Origin: Bradyrhizobium sp. SRS-191
GTDB taxonomy: Bacteria; Pseudomonadota; Alphaproteobacteria; Rhizobiales; Xanthobacteraceae
DNA length: 64,000 bases
Assembly (NCBI RefSeq): GCF_024586915.1
Contig: NZ_JANBVS010000012.1
Location: forward strand, 124,001 to 188,000
Reading direction: 5' to 3'
Shown here: positions 41,063-48,710 of the stretch, piece by piece
Layout of the letters: each line of letters starts with the position of its first letter
How positions within the stretch are numbered: position 1 is the first letter of the stretch
The notes under the pieces: generated by a model
Told to the model about the DNA's origin: nothing
What the model saw: only the letters and a program-made list of their open reading frames with translations
The model's database searches: none
Position numbers and translations under genes: made by a program

Positions 41063-42340
41063 TCAGCGCGAGGGCCACCATGGCGGACGCTGCGTCCGGG
41101 TTCCGGCCCAGTCTTCCTGGCCAGGCGGCGTGTCTCCGAATTCCGGAAGCTGGAAAGGATAATCCGGCATTGCGTCCCCTGCGAGCACACCGACTGACGC
41201 CCGCGACGTCGGCATCGGCAGGAGTTGCTGATACGGCGACAGCGGCGCCGTTGTCTTGCCGGACGCTGCCCAGCTCCCGAACCGGTCATCGAAGGATGGA
41301 TCCTGGTCCGTCCCCGCGAACTGATTGGGCCCAATCCCCGGGGAACCAGCGGGGTCTGCCGACGGCATCTGATCCGCGCGGCGCGATCGCAGGATGCGGA
41401 TCGGCGCCCGCACCGTATCGGGCACACCTGGTCTGGTGACGCCCTCGGTCACGCCGAGCGTCCCCTGCCCGTCCTGGATCGATAGCGACGGCGCGGTGAT
41501 GCCTGGAGGCATTGCCTGAGCTGCAGCTGCTTCCGCGTTCCGGCGCCGTGCGAGCTCGCGCAACAGCGCCGACTGCGACATGTCGTTGCCGGATTCGGGA
41601 AGCCAACGGCCGAAGCGGTCAGCGAACCAGGCTGGCATGTCCTGAGCGCTGGATTGATCCTGCCGTACAGTGCGTGCGTCCTGCCTGCCCGGCGCGCCGC
41701 CGTCCGCTGAAGGGACGGTCACATCGGGCGCCGACCAATCATCCTTTTCCCAAGCCTTCGCCTCGAACGCGCGCTTGGCATAATACGGCGTCGACTTGAT
41801 TTCCTTGTTCACGTAGGTGCGATCGTGCGACAGGCTGTTGTAGAGCGCGTAGACGTTCTCGACGCTTGGATCGTCCAGCCGCTTGGCGATCCCGGCGATC
41901 AGCCTCGCGGTGAGCTCGATGTTGTCTTCGGGCTTGTGGACGTCGGAGTTGGGAATGAGCTGCTGCCAGCTGGGATCGAGGTTGCCCGGAAGGATCGTAT
42001 GGCTCAGATGATCGCGCTTGAATCCCAAGGCTGACCGCAACGATTGATCCGCCGCCTCGAAATAATAGCCGTATCCGCCTCTCGAAGCTTCCGTGTAGAT
42101 GATGGCTCTCACGAGATCTGGATTGATCCCATTGCGCCTGGCTGCGGCCTCGATCAAGGGATCGTATGACTTGATCGCCTGAGCCGCCTTCGCGTGCCAC
42201 TGTATGGGATTGTTGATCGCTGGCCGTTTGCCTTTCGGAATGTCAGCGAAATTCTGACTCTCGAACTCGAATTTGGTGTCGGGAGCATCATCCAGGATCG
42301 CTCGCTTTCGGTCCTCCGCGCGTCGCAAATACGTCGTCAT
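41063..42340 (-). CDS. Cargo toxin: lytic-transglycosylase-like domain with long disordered tail
   Basis: 425 residues. Residues 55-175 form a soluble lytic transglycosylase-like domain: SYDPLIEAAARRNGINPDLVRAIIYTEAS with catalytic Glu84, then GYGYYFEAADQSLRSALGFK and ENVYALYNS. Residues 205-425 are Pro/Gly/Ser-rich. Tail motifs include ALLRELARRRNAEAAAAQ (258-275), SFDDRFGSW and PIRILRSRRA; the latter two recur in the papain-like toxin. A strong AGAGGAG site precedes the ATG. The membrane gene upstream ends nine bases before. It lies between TerL and the portal N-half. Confidence 0.75.
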   Translation of the reverse strand: MTTYLRRAEDRKRAILDDAPDTKFEFESQNFADIPKGKRPAINNPIQWHAKAAQAIKSYDPLIEAAARRNGINPDLVRAIIYTEASRGGYGYYFEAADQSLRSALGFKRDHLSHTILPGNLDPSWQQLIPNSDVHKPEDNIELTARLIAGIAKRLDDPSVENVYALYNSLSHDRTYVNKEIKSTPYYAKRAFEAKAWEKDDWSAPDVTVPSADGGAPGRQDARTVRQDQSSAQDMPAWFADRFGRWLPESGNDMSQSALLRELARRRNAEAAAAQAMPPGITAPSLSIQDGQGTLGVTEGVTRPGVPDTVRAPIRILRSRRADQMPSADPAGSPGIGPNQFAGTDQDPSFDDRFGSWAASGKTTAPLSPYQQLLPMPTSRASVGVLAGDAMPDYPFQLPEFGDTPPGQEDWAGTRTQRPPWWPSR

Positions 42341-42349
42341 GAAACTCCT

Positions 42350-42811
42350 CTATGAACGTCCAGCCATGATCTTGATGAAGAGACTCGAAACAAGCAGAAT
42401 GGCGTAAAATGCGACGGCAAGCATGCCAGCAAGGAGATAGAAGTCGACCTCCACATTGCGCGCCGTGCGACTAATGACAGGCGCCCAGAACAAATGCCAG
42501 CCGCAGTCGATGCACCCATAGAACGAGTCGTGTCGCCGGGCATAAAGCCAAATGCCAAGCTGAAGCGGCAATGAGATCACCGGAGGAACAATCAGCCAGA
42601 ACCATACGCTCAGGCGCGCGCTCAGCTTCACTCCCAGCCTTTCGGACAAGGCACTCAGCGCGAGCAGGAGAATTGCGAGCAGATATCCTGCAACGACGAC
42701 CGCCAGGAGCAGCTGCGGCACACCCCGTACGACGGCGTATTGAGCGGGAAACCAGATGATGAGGATGGAGACCACCAAACCGTATTTAAGAACATTCAAA
42801 AGAGCACGCAT
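42350..42811 (-). CDS. Four-span membrane protein, putative immunity to the transglycosylase toxin
   Basis: 153 residues with four hydrophobic segments (about 9-27, 33-55, 68-92, 121-145) and a periplasmic/cytosolic loop with CIDCGW. Translation would be coupled to the toxin that begins nine bases downstream. No family is recognised. Holin is an alternative, but the phage lysis genes are at 18-20 kb. Confidence 0.6.
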   Translation of the reverse strand: MRALLNVLKYGLVVSILIIWFPAQYAVVRGVPQLLLAVVVAGYLLAILLLALSALSERLGVKLSARLSVWFWLIVPPVISLPLQLGIWLYARRHDSFYGCIDCGWHLFWAPVISRTARNVEVDFYLLAGMLAVAFYAILLVSSLFIKIMAGRS

Positions 42812-42956
42812 GTGAATTTCAGCCTGAGCGGACGAGGGACGATTGTTCGTCTGCGCGAAGAGGGATGAGACAACGAATGGCTCTTGCGTCGGACGTTACT
42901 CCTGATTTCGCGCGGCACTTGGAGATAAAAAACGGACACGAAGTGCCATCCGATTA

Positions 42957-43033
42957 TCAAGAGAAGCTCGTATGCCCCGGATCCTTGATCTCAACCGCCG
43001 CGTGGCCCGGAATCCCCGAGCCTATGACCAATG
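42957..43033 (-). pseudogene. Remnant of a papain-like cargo toxin
   Basis: Just after the stop of the membrane gene at 43048, the minus strand encodes SGIPGHAAVEIKDPGHTSFS and then a stop. It corresponds to the NPALPGHAAVVVNDPTGHVY active-site region of the intact papain-like toxin at 45824 (shared PGHAAV and DP-GH). The rest of the gene is gone, so the neighbouring membrane protein appears to be an orphan immunity gene. Confidence 0.65.
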
Positions 43034-43047
43034 TGATAGAATACCTC

Positions 43048-43488
43048 TTAGCCATTTCTGAATACTCCGACGATCGACTGCACGGCATTGAAGATGAAGG
43101 TCGTCAACACATGTGCTGACCAGAGGAAAACCACGACAAGAGAAAGCCCCCCGATGACGGTGGCCCCGAGATCGGCCTCGGTGAGTTTCCGTAGAACCGA
43201 AGCTCCATACATGACGACCCGCAGGCAATCATAAAGCCGCAAAACCAAGATCGCTGACAATGCCAACGCGAGCAGGATCGTCGCGGAGGGAGAACGACGG
43301 ACGATCCACAATGCCGCAATCGGGGCAAGCCAAATGACATGCGCTACGAAGTAGGAATAATCCCAGGGTCCGTCAGCGCTCGGCCTGGAGATGACAAGAT
43401 CCGTCATTATCACCCACATGACCTGAGATGCGCAGCCCAGCCTGAGAGCGATCAATGATATCCTGTTTGCATCCCCACTTTCGATCAT
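43048..43488 (-). CDS. Four-span membrane protein, probable orphan immunity
   Basis: 146 residues from the ATG at 43488, with GAGGAG upstream. Four hydrophobic segments (about 18-33, 46-60, 68-85, 110-130) alternate with short polar loops. The decayed toxin fragment at 42957-43033 directly follows. Topology differs from the immunity-like proteins at 46038 and 47185. Upstream, 43489-43685 holds no supported gene. Confidence 0.6.
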   Translation of the reverse strand: MIESGDANRISLIALRLGCASQVMWVIMTDLVISRPSADGPWDYSYFVAHVIWLAPIAALWIVRRSPSATILLALALSAILVLRLYDCLRVVMYGASVLRKLTEADLGATVIGGLSLVVVFLWSAHVLTTFIFNAVQSIVGVFRNG

Positions 43489-43685
43489 CGACGTCTCGCT
43501 CCTCAGCTGATGACACGTATTATCGGACCGGCTGAACCACAGTGACACTGAACCAAACCGGCGGCACACAGAACAAACTATTATATCGCTCGTGGCTGTC
43601 AAAAGTGATGCGGGGAAGCAGGCCGGAACATCACTCTCGCAAGAGCTCGGCTGGTCGCCACACGTTGGGAGCAGACGACGCAAGG

Positions 43686-44972
43686 TCACCGCCATCCCGC
43701 ATCCTGGTATCGGATCGGCCGGTTGAAGCTCCCGCTACGACCAGGTGCCTCGTAGCAGATCGCCATCAGACCGAGCGCATCGGCGGCATGGGACGACCAG
43801 TCGTGCTCGGGACCGAGCCCGACATTGCGCGTCTCGTCCTTCCGCTCGTGATAGAAGCCGAGCGCCTCGCGGCCGGCCTCGGTCGTCGTCTCATTGAACC
43901 ACAGTTGCGGACCGAGCCGGCGCAGCGCCTCGATCCGCATCATCGCAGCGCCCCTGCCCTGGTTCTTGAGCGGCGGCTCGACGGCGAAGCCGGCTTCACG
44001 CAGATGGTCGGCGTAGCGCTTGCCGGTCACCGCGTTGGTTGCGAGGCCGTCGTGCGGAAGATAGAGGATCGCGTTCTGATAGCCCCGCGCGCGCAGCCAG
44101 TTGACATGGAAGGCCAGCACCTGGCCGACGGCCTCGTAGTAGTCGAGCACGCGAACTTCGTTACCCACCCACTGCACGATCCAGATCGTGAAGGCGTCGG
44201 CGGTCGCTCCGGCCCCGCCGATGTCGATGAAGGCGCGCAACGGCAGCAGCGGATCCGCCGCCACCTTGCCGATCCGCCCGTCGCGCTTCGCCTGCGCCAG
44301 CAGATCGGCGAAATAGGCGCCTTCGAATGCACGCACGTAGTCGCCCTCCCAGATGTGCTCGTAGCGGTCCGGATAGAGCGAAAGATCGAGCCGCCGCTCT
44401 TCGTCCAGCACCGCCGGAAACCACGGATTGTCGCGCCAACTCGCCTTGACGACGACCGCGCCGTCCGGCTTGCGCCCGCGCAGGAAATCGTCCACGGCAT
44501 CCGACTTGCGGCGCGGATTCCAGCTCGCCCACAGCTCCGAACGCGGCGCCCGGATCGTCGGCCGCAGCAGCGACAGCGACCGCGCGCTCAGCGTCTGAGC
44601 CTCGTCGATCCAGGCGATGCGAAATCCTTCCAGCGACTTGATCGACTCCGCGGTGTGATCCTGCATGCCGCGGAAGATGATGAGCCCGTCGCCGGGCGTC
44701 GCGATGCGGTCACTGAAAGGCCGGAAGCCCTGGCCGAGACCGAGGCTTGCGATCTTGTCCTCGATCAGCCGCTTGGACGATTGCGCAAGCGTCCGCTGCG
44801 CCTCGCGAATGCACACCGCGAGCGTGCCGCGCTCGGCCTGGCAAGTCTCGACCAGCATCTCGCCGAAGAAATGCGACTTGCCCGAGCCGCGGCCGCCGAA
44901 CGCGCCCTTGTAGCGCGCCGGCGCGAGCAGCGGCTCGAACACTTTCGCGGTGGGGATCTTCAATGTCGACAA
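43686..44972 (-). CDS. Terminase large subunit
   Basis: 428 residues with a TTG start at 44972, preceded by AGGTGA. Walker A GGRGSGKSH (26-34), Walker B IAWIDEAQ (about 123-130) and the nuclease-region Asp in FIDIGGAGATADAF identify the phage packaging ATPase/nuclease (PBSX/terminase_6-like group). The start lies three bases after the stop of the papain-like cargo toxin, so translation is coupled. A truncated copy of its first 29 codons lies at 46858-46945. Confidence 0.93.
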   Translation of the reverse strand: MSTLKIPTAKVFEPLLAPARYKGAFGGRGSGKSHFFGEMLVETCQAERGTLAVCIREAQRTLAQSSKRLIEDKIASLGLGQGFRPFSDRIATPGDGLIIFRGMQDHTAESIKSLEGFRIAWIDEAQTLSARSLSLLRPTIRAPRSELWASWNPRRKSDAVDDFLRGRKPDGAVVVKASWRDNPWFPAVLDEERRLDLSLYPDRYEHIWEGDYVRAFEGAYFADLLAQAKRDGRIGKVAADPLLPLRAFIDIGGAGATADAFTIWIVQWVGNEVRVLDYYEAVGQVLAFHVNWLRARGYQNAILYLPHDGLATNAVTGKRYADHLREAGFAVEPPLKNQGRGAAMMRIEALRRLGPQLWFNETTTEAGREALGFYHERKDETRNVGLGPEHDWSSHAADALGLMAICYEAPGRSGSFNRPIRYQDAGWR

Positions 44973-44975
44973 TGG

Positions 44976-45824
44976 TCACCTGCTGCTGCCAGGCGGTTGA
45001 GCCGTCCACGGGGCCGACACGAAGGGCACAGGCGGCGCCCCGGCATCGAATACGGATGGATCAGGGGTCGCCTGCCGCGATCGAAGACGTCGAACCGGCT
45101 GACGCTGTTCCTCGATGACGACGCCGGGCTCGACCCAGCTCGGCAGGGCCTCTCCGGCCATTGGGTTGACTTGATCGACAAAGCGCTCGTCGAAGGATGA
45201 CGCTGGTACGGACGGCCCATCGCTGCTCGACCGACTGGGAACACGTCCCAATCGTTCGGAGGGCGTATCGGCGCCACCGCCAACATATGCGTAGTCTTTC
45301 TGAAGTCCGCGGAGGGCATCAGGGATCGGCAATCCCGTTCGAGCCAATCGCTGCGCCTTTGGATCCTTCGCGAGCGTATCGGCGATATCGGACAGATACT
45401 CGTAATTGGCTTGCGGCACCGGATAAAGGTGTTTTCCAAGGCCCGCGGCTTCAGTGATCCTGTTCACGACCGAAGTACAGATGCGGGGATCTCGCGAGAA
45501 ACGGGCAAGATCCCAGCCATTGTACAAGAGAGGTTCGGCCCCGATCTTCGCGATCTCCCCACGTGCGAGATCAGCTTGCTCTTCGGAAATCGGAACCGTG
45601 AACGTCGCATACTGGCCGTCATCCGCGACGCTGGAGAAGTCGTTCGGTGGGGCTTTCCCGTTTTGCATCCAGTGAGCGTCAAATTTCCCTTGGTCTGAAA
45701 TCGAGCCATGATGCTGCGGGCCGAAACCAGCATAAACATGCCCCGTCGGATCATTGACCACAACGGCGGCGTGACCCGGCAAGGCGGGGTTGATCTGAAA
45801 TGTGAGCGAGTGTCGAGCAGCCAT
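44976..45824 (-). CDS. Cargo toxin: permuted papain-fold amidase/peptidase with disordered tail
   Basis: 282 residues from the ATG at 45824 (AAGGTG upstream). Residues 10-130 resemble permuted papain-fold (NlpC/P60-related, C92-like) enzymes: His18 in PGHAAVVVND precedes Cys116 in RDPRICTSVVNRI. Such enzymes cleave peptide or amide bonds in cell wall or lipid. Residues 185-282 are Pro/Ser-rich with SFDERF and VRRLRSRQA, motifs shared with the transglycosylase toxin. It is three bases from terL. The immunity-like gene at 46038 lies upstream, separated by 213 bases with no recognised gene. Confidence 0.72.
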   Translation of the reverse strand: MAARHSLTFQINPALPGHAAVVVNDPTGHVYAGFGPQHHGSISDQGKFDAHWMQNGKAPPNDFSSVADDGQYATFTVPISEEQADLARGEIAKIGAEPLLYNGWDLARFSRDPRICTSVVNRITEAAGLGKHLYPVPQANYEYLSDIADTLAKDPKAQRLARTGLPIPDALRGLQKDYAYVGGGADTPSERLGRVPSRSSSDGPSVPASSFDERFVDQVNPMAGEALPSWVEPGVVIEEQRQPVRRLRSRQATPDPSVFDAGAPPVPFVSAPWTAQPPGSSR

Positions 45825-46037
45825 GGTTGCATTCACCTTGGTGAAAGGGATTTTCAAATGGTGTCGCTGGCGTGCCGTCTGGAATCGCAACGGTCCGCGC
45901 GAACGACGCCGGCAGCTCTTCGTCGGGCCAATCAATCTTCCAACGGCGACATGAAATGCATCGGCCAATGCGACGTGACGCGAGTTGGCGCTTGCCGCCG
46001 CATCGACATGACGGCAACACGGTGTCTCGCCGTCCGA

Positions 46038-46394
46038 CTAATTCCGATCGAGCCGCTTGATCAGACGCACGTCGATCCGTTCAAGTCCTGGGCCTATGTA
46101 TCTGAGAGACAGACGCCAAAGGGTATGAAGCATCCATCCGAACATGTAAGAAATCAGCAGGCTGACGGGGAAATAGAAAAGATAGCTGTTCATCCAGCTT
46201 TCGGTGTCAAAGGGCGGGTCGTGAAGACCAAAGGCTAGCCAGACCCAGCCAAGGATCAACCCGGCCGGAAGAACCGCCATTTCAGCCAGCAAGACACTCG
46301 CCTTCAAGCCGGCGAAGTAAGACAGGCTGCTGAACAGCAGAAAGTGCACAATATAGAGAGCGGAAGCGATCAGCCCTCCTTTGTTGAGCAGCAC
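46038..46394 (-). CDS. Membrane protein, putative immunity to the papain-like toxin
   Basis: 118 residues from a GTG at 46394 that follows AGGAGG. Three to four hydrophobic segments: KGGLIASALYIVHFLLF, SVLLAEMAVLPAGLILGWVW and YLFYFPVSLLISYMFGWML. The chain aligns with the protein at 47185-47493 along its length (KGG/SGG start, K-x-SVLL-x3-AV-x-PAG, ESW-x-NS, LL-x-Y-x2-GW), which supports the start. The basic C-terminus is RIDVRLIKRLDRN. Confidence 0.68.
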   Translation of the reverse strand: MLLNKGGLIASALYIVHFLLFSSLSYFAGLKASVLLAEMAVLPAGLILGWVWLAFGLHDPPFDTESWMNSYLFYFPVSLLISYMFGWMLHTLWRLSLRYIGPGLERIDVRLIKRLDRN

Positions 46395-46665
46395 AATCTC
46401 CCTCCTCGCAAGGCGTGCACGCCACCGCGGCAGTCGCGCTGTCGCAACAATAATCATCCGGGCAGCAGCCGACCTCTGAGGTGACGTCAACGTGACAAAT
46501 TGCGCGAGCCGTTACACCTGCCAGGAACAAAAAAAGAACATCAGACCCCGCAGGAATTGTCAATGGCCAGTTGCAGCGACGAGCTGTCTCGACCTTCCAT
46601 TCCAAAATCGCGTCTGCCATGCTTCCGATCGAGATCGACGCTCGCATGGCTTTCGCCATGAGCGA

Positions 46666-46945
46666 TCACTCATTCTCCTGCCCATCATCCTCTCCATCCG
46701 GATGCACGATCACTCGCTCGATGCGATGGATCAGCTCCAGCGCGCCGTCTTCGCCATTCTGCAGCGGCTGGGGCGATTTGCCCCAGCCGCGATCGAGGAT
46801 GGCGTTGGCGGCCGACACGCGTGCCGCATGGGTGGCCTTGGGCGAGCGCATCACGCCAACCGCGGCCGCCGAATGCGCCCTTGTAGCGCGACGGCGCCAG
46901 CAGCGGCTCGAACACCTTCGCGGTGGGGATCTTGAGGATCGGCAA
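46666..46945 (-). pseudogene. Junction fossil: terL start joined to terS end
   Basis: On the minus strand 46945-46858 encodes MPILKIPTAKVFEPLLAPSR and the following GGRG, matching the TerL N-terminus. It then switches, out of frame, to VGVMRSPKATHAARVSAANA and on to the acidic TerS end at 46666. In the intact operon TerS precedes TerL, so this reversed order marks the boundary of a tandem duplication of [terS end - cargo - terL start]. The joint has only 3-4 bases of shared sequence. Confidence 0.8.
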
Positions 46946-47107
46946 TGATATCCCTCGCTGAGCTCGGTCAACCGCTGGATCTAAAATACTTCGGCGCGAA
47001 TGAACTTCGCTTCAGTGGGGCGCAACGGTCAGTGCCGTAATAAAGTAGCAACCGCACGCCCCTCGAACGCTCATCTGAGATAGACGGCTAACCCAGCCGC
47101 GAGCCCA

Positions 47108-47493
47108 TCAATCGCCGCGGCCGTCGAGCAGGAATCGTTCATCGATACGATCAACCATCGATGCGACCGCCGGGCGCCCGAGCGTCACCCTCGCGGCGAC
47201 GCGCCAGCCATCGTCCTCGCACTTGCGGCCCAGCCGACCAGGTAGATGAGCAAGAGCGACTCGAGATAATAGATGGGCAGACTGTTCAACCATGACTCGA
47301 CGGAAAACGGGAAATTACCCGAGCCCGAAACCAGGGCCCAGACGGACCAGAAAGGACCAGCAGGGAACACCGCGAGAGACGATAGCAATACGCTCGTCTT
47401 AACATCCGGGACCAATGCCGAGCCGATCAATCCGGAGGCAGCGAACAACGTGTAGACTGCGCACGCGACAAGTGCACCCCCGCTCAGTCGCAC
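47108..47493 (-). pseudogene. Immunity-like membrane protein with probable frameshift
   Basis: The frame from a GTG at 47493 (AGGAGG upstream) encodes a homologue of the membrane protein at 46038 and stops at 47185. Near GWAASARTMAGAS the homology leaves this frame; another frame continues with DGWRVAARVTLGRPAVASMVDRIDERF to 47108, resembling the homologue's WRLSLRYIGPGLERIDVRLIKR end. A one-step frameshift near 47210-47230 is inferred. No toxin gene follows; 46972-47107 is empty. Confidence 0.6.
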
Positions 47494-47525
47494 GTCCAAA
47501 CCTCCTATGACTCATGGCCGTTGAT

Positions 47526-47996
47526 TCACCGGCTCTTTTGAAACCCAAGATAAATGGTTCCGATCCGCCTATTCCAGGAGAACGGGGTCCTGACGAATTC
47601 ATCAGAGCCCGACGACATGCGCCGATAAATCGCAAAGCCCTGCAAACCTGATTTTAGGACCGCTCGAAATCGTTGCTGGGTGTCGACCGTGTAGCAGCAG
47701 CCTGACGCGCCTTGGACAACCATGTCCATCATGGTAACGCCATCGGCATCCCGATAGACGATGAGTTCAACGTCGAGATCAGCAGCCCGGAAGCGGCAAA
47801 TGCGGTCGGGACCACAACTCTCGAGCTGACCACTGCCTGTCTTTCCGTCAGCCTCGACGGCATAGTTCAGCACGACATCGGCGGCGGCCGGGCCGCACAC
47901 GAAGGCTACCAGGAAGAGACCGACCGCGAGCCACTGCGCGACGAAACCAGCAGCTCGATGCCGCCTCGTCTCTACTGCGATGACGTGACCCACCAG
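47526..47996 (-). CDS. Secreted hypothetical protein in the first cargo cassette
   Basis: 156 residues from an ATG at 47996; the start is uncertain and the frame is open further upstream to 48092. A signal-type segment (about 20-40, AQWLAVGLFLVAFVCGPAAA) precedes a beta-rich periplasmic domain with two cysteine pairs (ESCGPDRICRF and SGCCYTVD). It lies directly after TerS and ahead of the frameshifted immunity-like gene. It could be another periplasmic immunity protein. No family recognised. Confidence 0.6.
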   Translation of the reverse strand: MVGHVIAVETRRHRAAGFVAQWLAVGLFLVAFVCGPAAADVVLNYAVEADGKTGSGQLESCGPDRICRFRAADLDVELIVYRDADGVTMMDMVVQGASGCCYTVDTQQRFRAVLKSGLQGFAIYRRMSSGSDEFVRTPFSWNRRIGTIYLGFQKSR

Positions 47997-48088
47997 CATC
48001 TCGATGCACCGTCGATCGGCGCGCACGCTGACGCCCTTTCCGAAGCGAGAACAAAAATAGAACAACCAGTCTCGACCGTCAAGATCGA

Positions 48089-48376
48089 TCAACCGCCGAT
48101 GCTGCTATTCCCGTCTTCAGCTTCCTGCTCGTCATCCGAGTTGTCCGGATGCACGATCACACGCTCGATGCGATGGATCAGCTCCAGCGCGCCGTCCTCG
48201 CCATTCTGCAGCGCCTGGGGCGATTTGCCCCAGCCGCGATCGAGGATGGCGTTGGCGGCCGATACGCGCGCCGCATGGGTGGCCTTGGGCGAGCGCATCA
48301 CGCCGACCAGGGTGTTGATCGCCGTCTTGGTGTGGCTGCGCGCCATCGAGCGGATTTCGGTGATCGTCTTCGACAT
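48089..48376 (-). CDS. Terminase small subunit-like protein
   Basis: 95 residues from the ATG at 48376 (GGAAG upstream). RSMARSHTKTAINTLVGVMR followed by SPKATHAARVSAANAILDRG is a pattern common to short proteins encoded just ahead of terL in alphaproteobacterial phages and thought to recognise DNA for packaging. The C-terminus is acidic. Intact copy; a truncated copy of its second half is at 46666-46857. Confidence 0.75.
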   Translation of the reverse strand: MSKTITEIRSMARSHTKTAINTLVGVMRSPKATHAARVSAANAILDRGWGKSPQALQNGEDGALELIHRIERVIVHPDNSDDEQEAEDGNSSIGG

Positions 48377-48413
48377 GGTCGCTTCCGGAGTCTCGAGTTG
48401 ATTTGGAGCGTGA

Positions 48414-48485
48414 TCACGACAGCGCATCGGCGGCGGCCATCGCGACGAGCCCCGCCACCGCAAGCGAAATCAAATAGGCAGTCAT
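48414..48485 (-). CDS. 23-residue membrane peptide upstream of TerS
   Basis: Short frame with an excellent AGGAGAGC ribosome-binding site ahead of the ATG at 48485. It encodes MTAYLISLAVAGLVAMAAA and a short polar end, a single hydrophobic helix. It may be a real micro-protein or a leader for terS. Function unknown. Bases 48486-48710 hold no supported gene. Confidence 0.5.
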   Translation of the reverse strand: MTAYLISLAVAGLVAMAAADALS

Positions 48486-48710
48486 CTTGCTCTCCTGATC
48501 GTTGTTGAAAGAAAGTCGCGGCGGATCGCGGCCAACGCGATCGCTTCGGGCGCGAACCCTATCCCTCGCGCGAGGGACCGCTGCGGGCGCGGCGACCAGC
48601 GCCACGCCCGCGACCGTCCCGTTCGCGCGGGGCGGCCAATATCCAGATGATGAGGAGTCCGCACGTTGCGGCCTCGCGTAACGAGACGATCCCGGAGCAG
48701 TCACGCGCGG

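Larger units (their letters stand above)
17808..48485 (-). mobile_element. Podovirus-like prophage (packaging, head, tail, lysis) with multiple cargo cassettes
   Basis: The minus strand carries, in order, TerS, TerL, portal (split), DUF5309-type capsid, adaptor, stabilisation/hub-like, fibre, virion lysozyme, ejection-like, collar fibre, endolysin and small lysis-type membrane genes. No tail-tube, sheath or tape-measure gene is seen, so a short-tailed particle is inferred. No integrase, excisionase, repressor, replication gene or attachment repeat was found; the limits given are simply the outermost phage-like genes. Cargo genes fill most of 33,400-48,100. Confidence 0.85.

Noticed and set aside
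40851..41081. A 76-codon frame between the transglycosylase toxin and portal N-half
   Set aside because: Its opening looks protein-like, but it overlaps both neighbours and its second half is an alternative frame of the portal; not strong enough to call.
42865..43119. An 84-codon plus-strand frame
   Set aside because: It is antisense to the membrane gene and the papain-toxin remnant, whose minus-strand reading gives meaningful homology.
45751..46020. A frame between the papain-like toxin and its putative immunity gene
   Set aside because: It overlaps the toxin start, has no plausible ribosome-binding site and no recognisable feature.
17808..48485. Gene transfer agent of the Rhodobacter type
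   Set aside because: The capsid is DUF5309-like, the portal is P22/SU10-like, and there is no tail tube, tape measure or GTA hub set.
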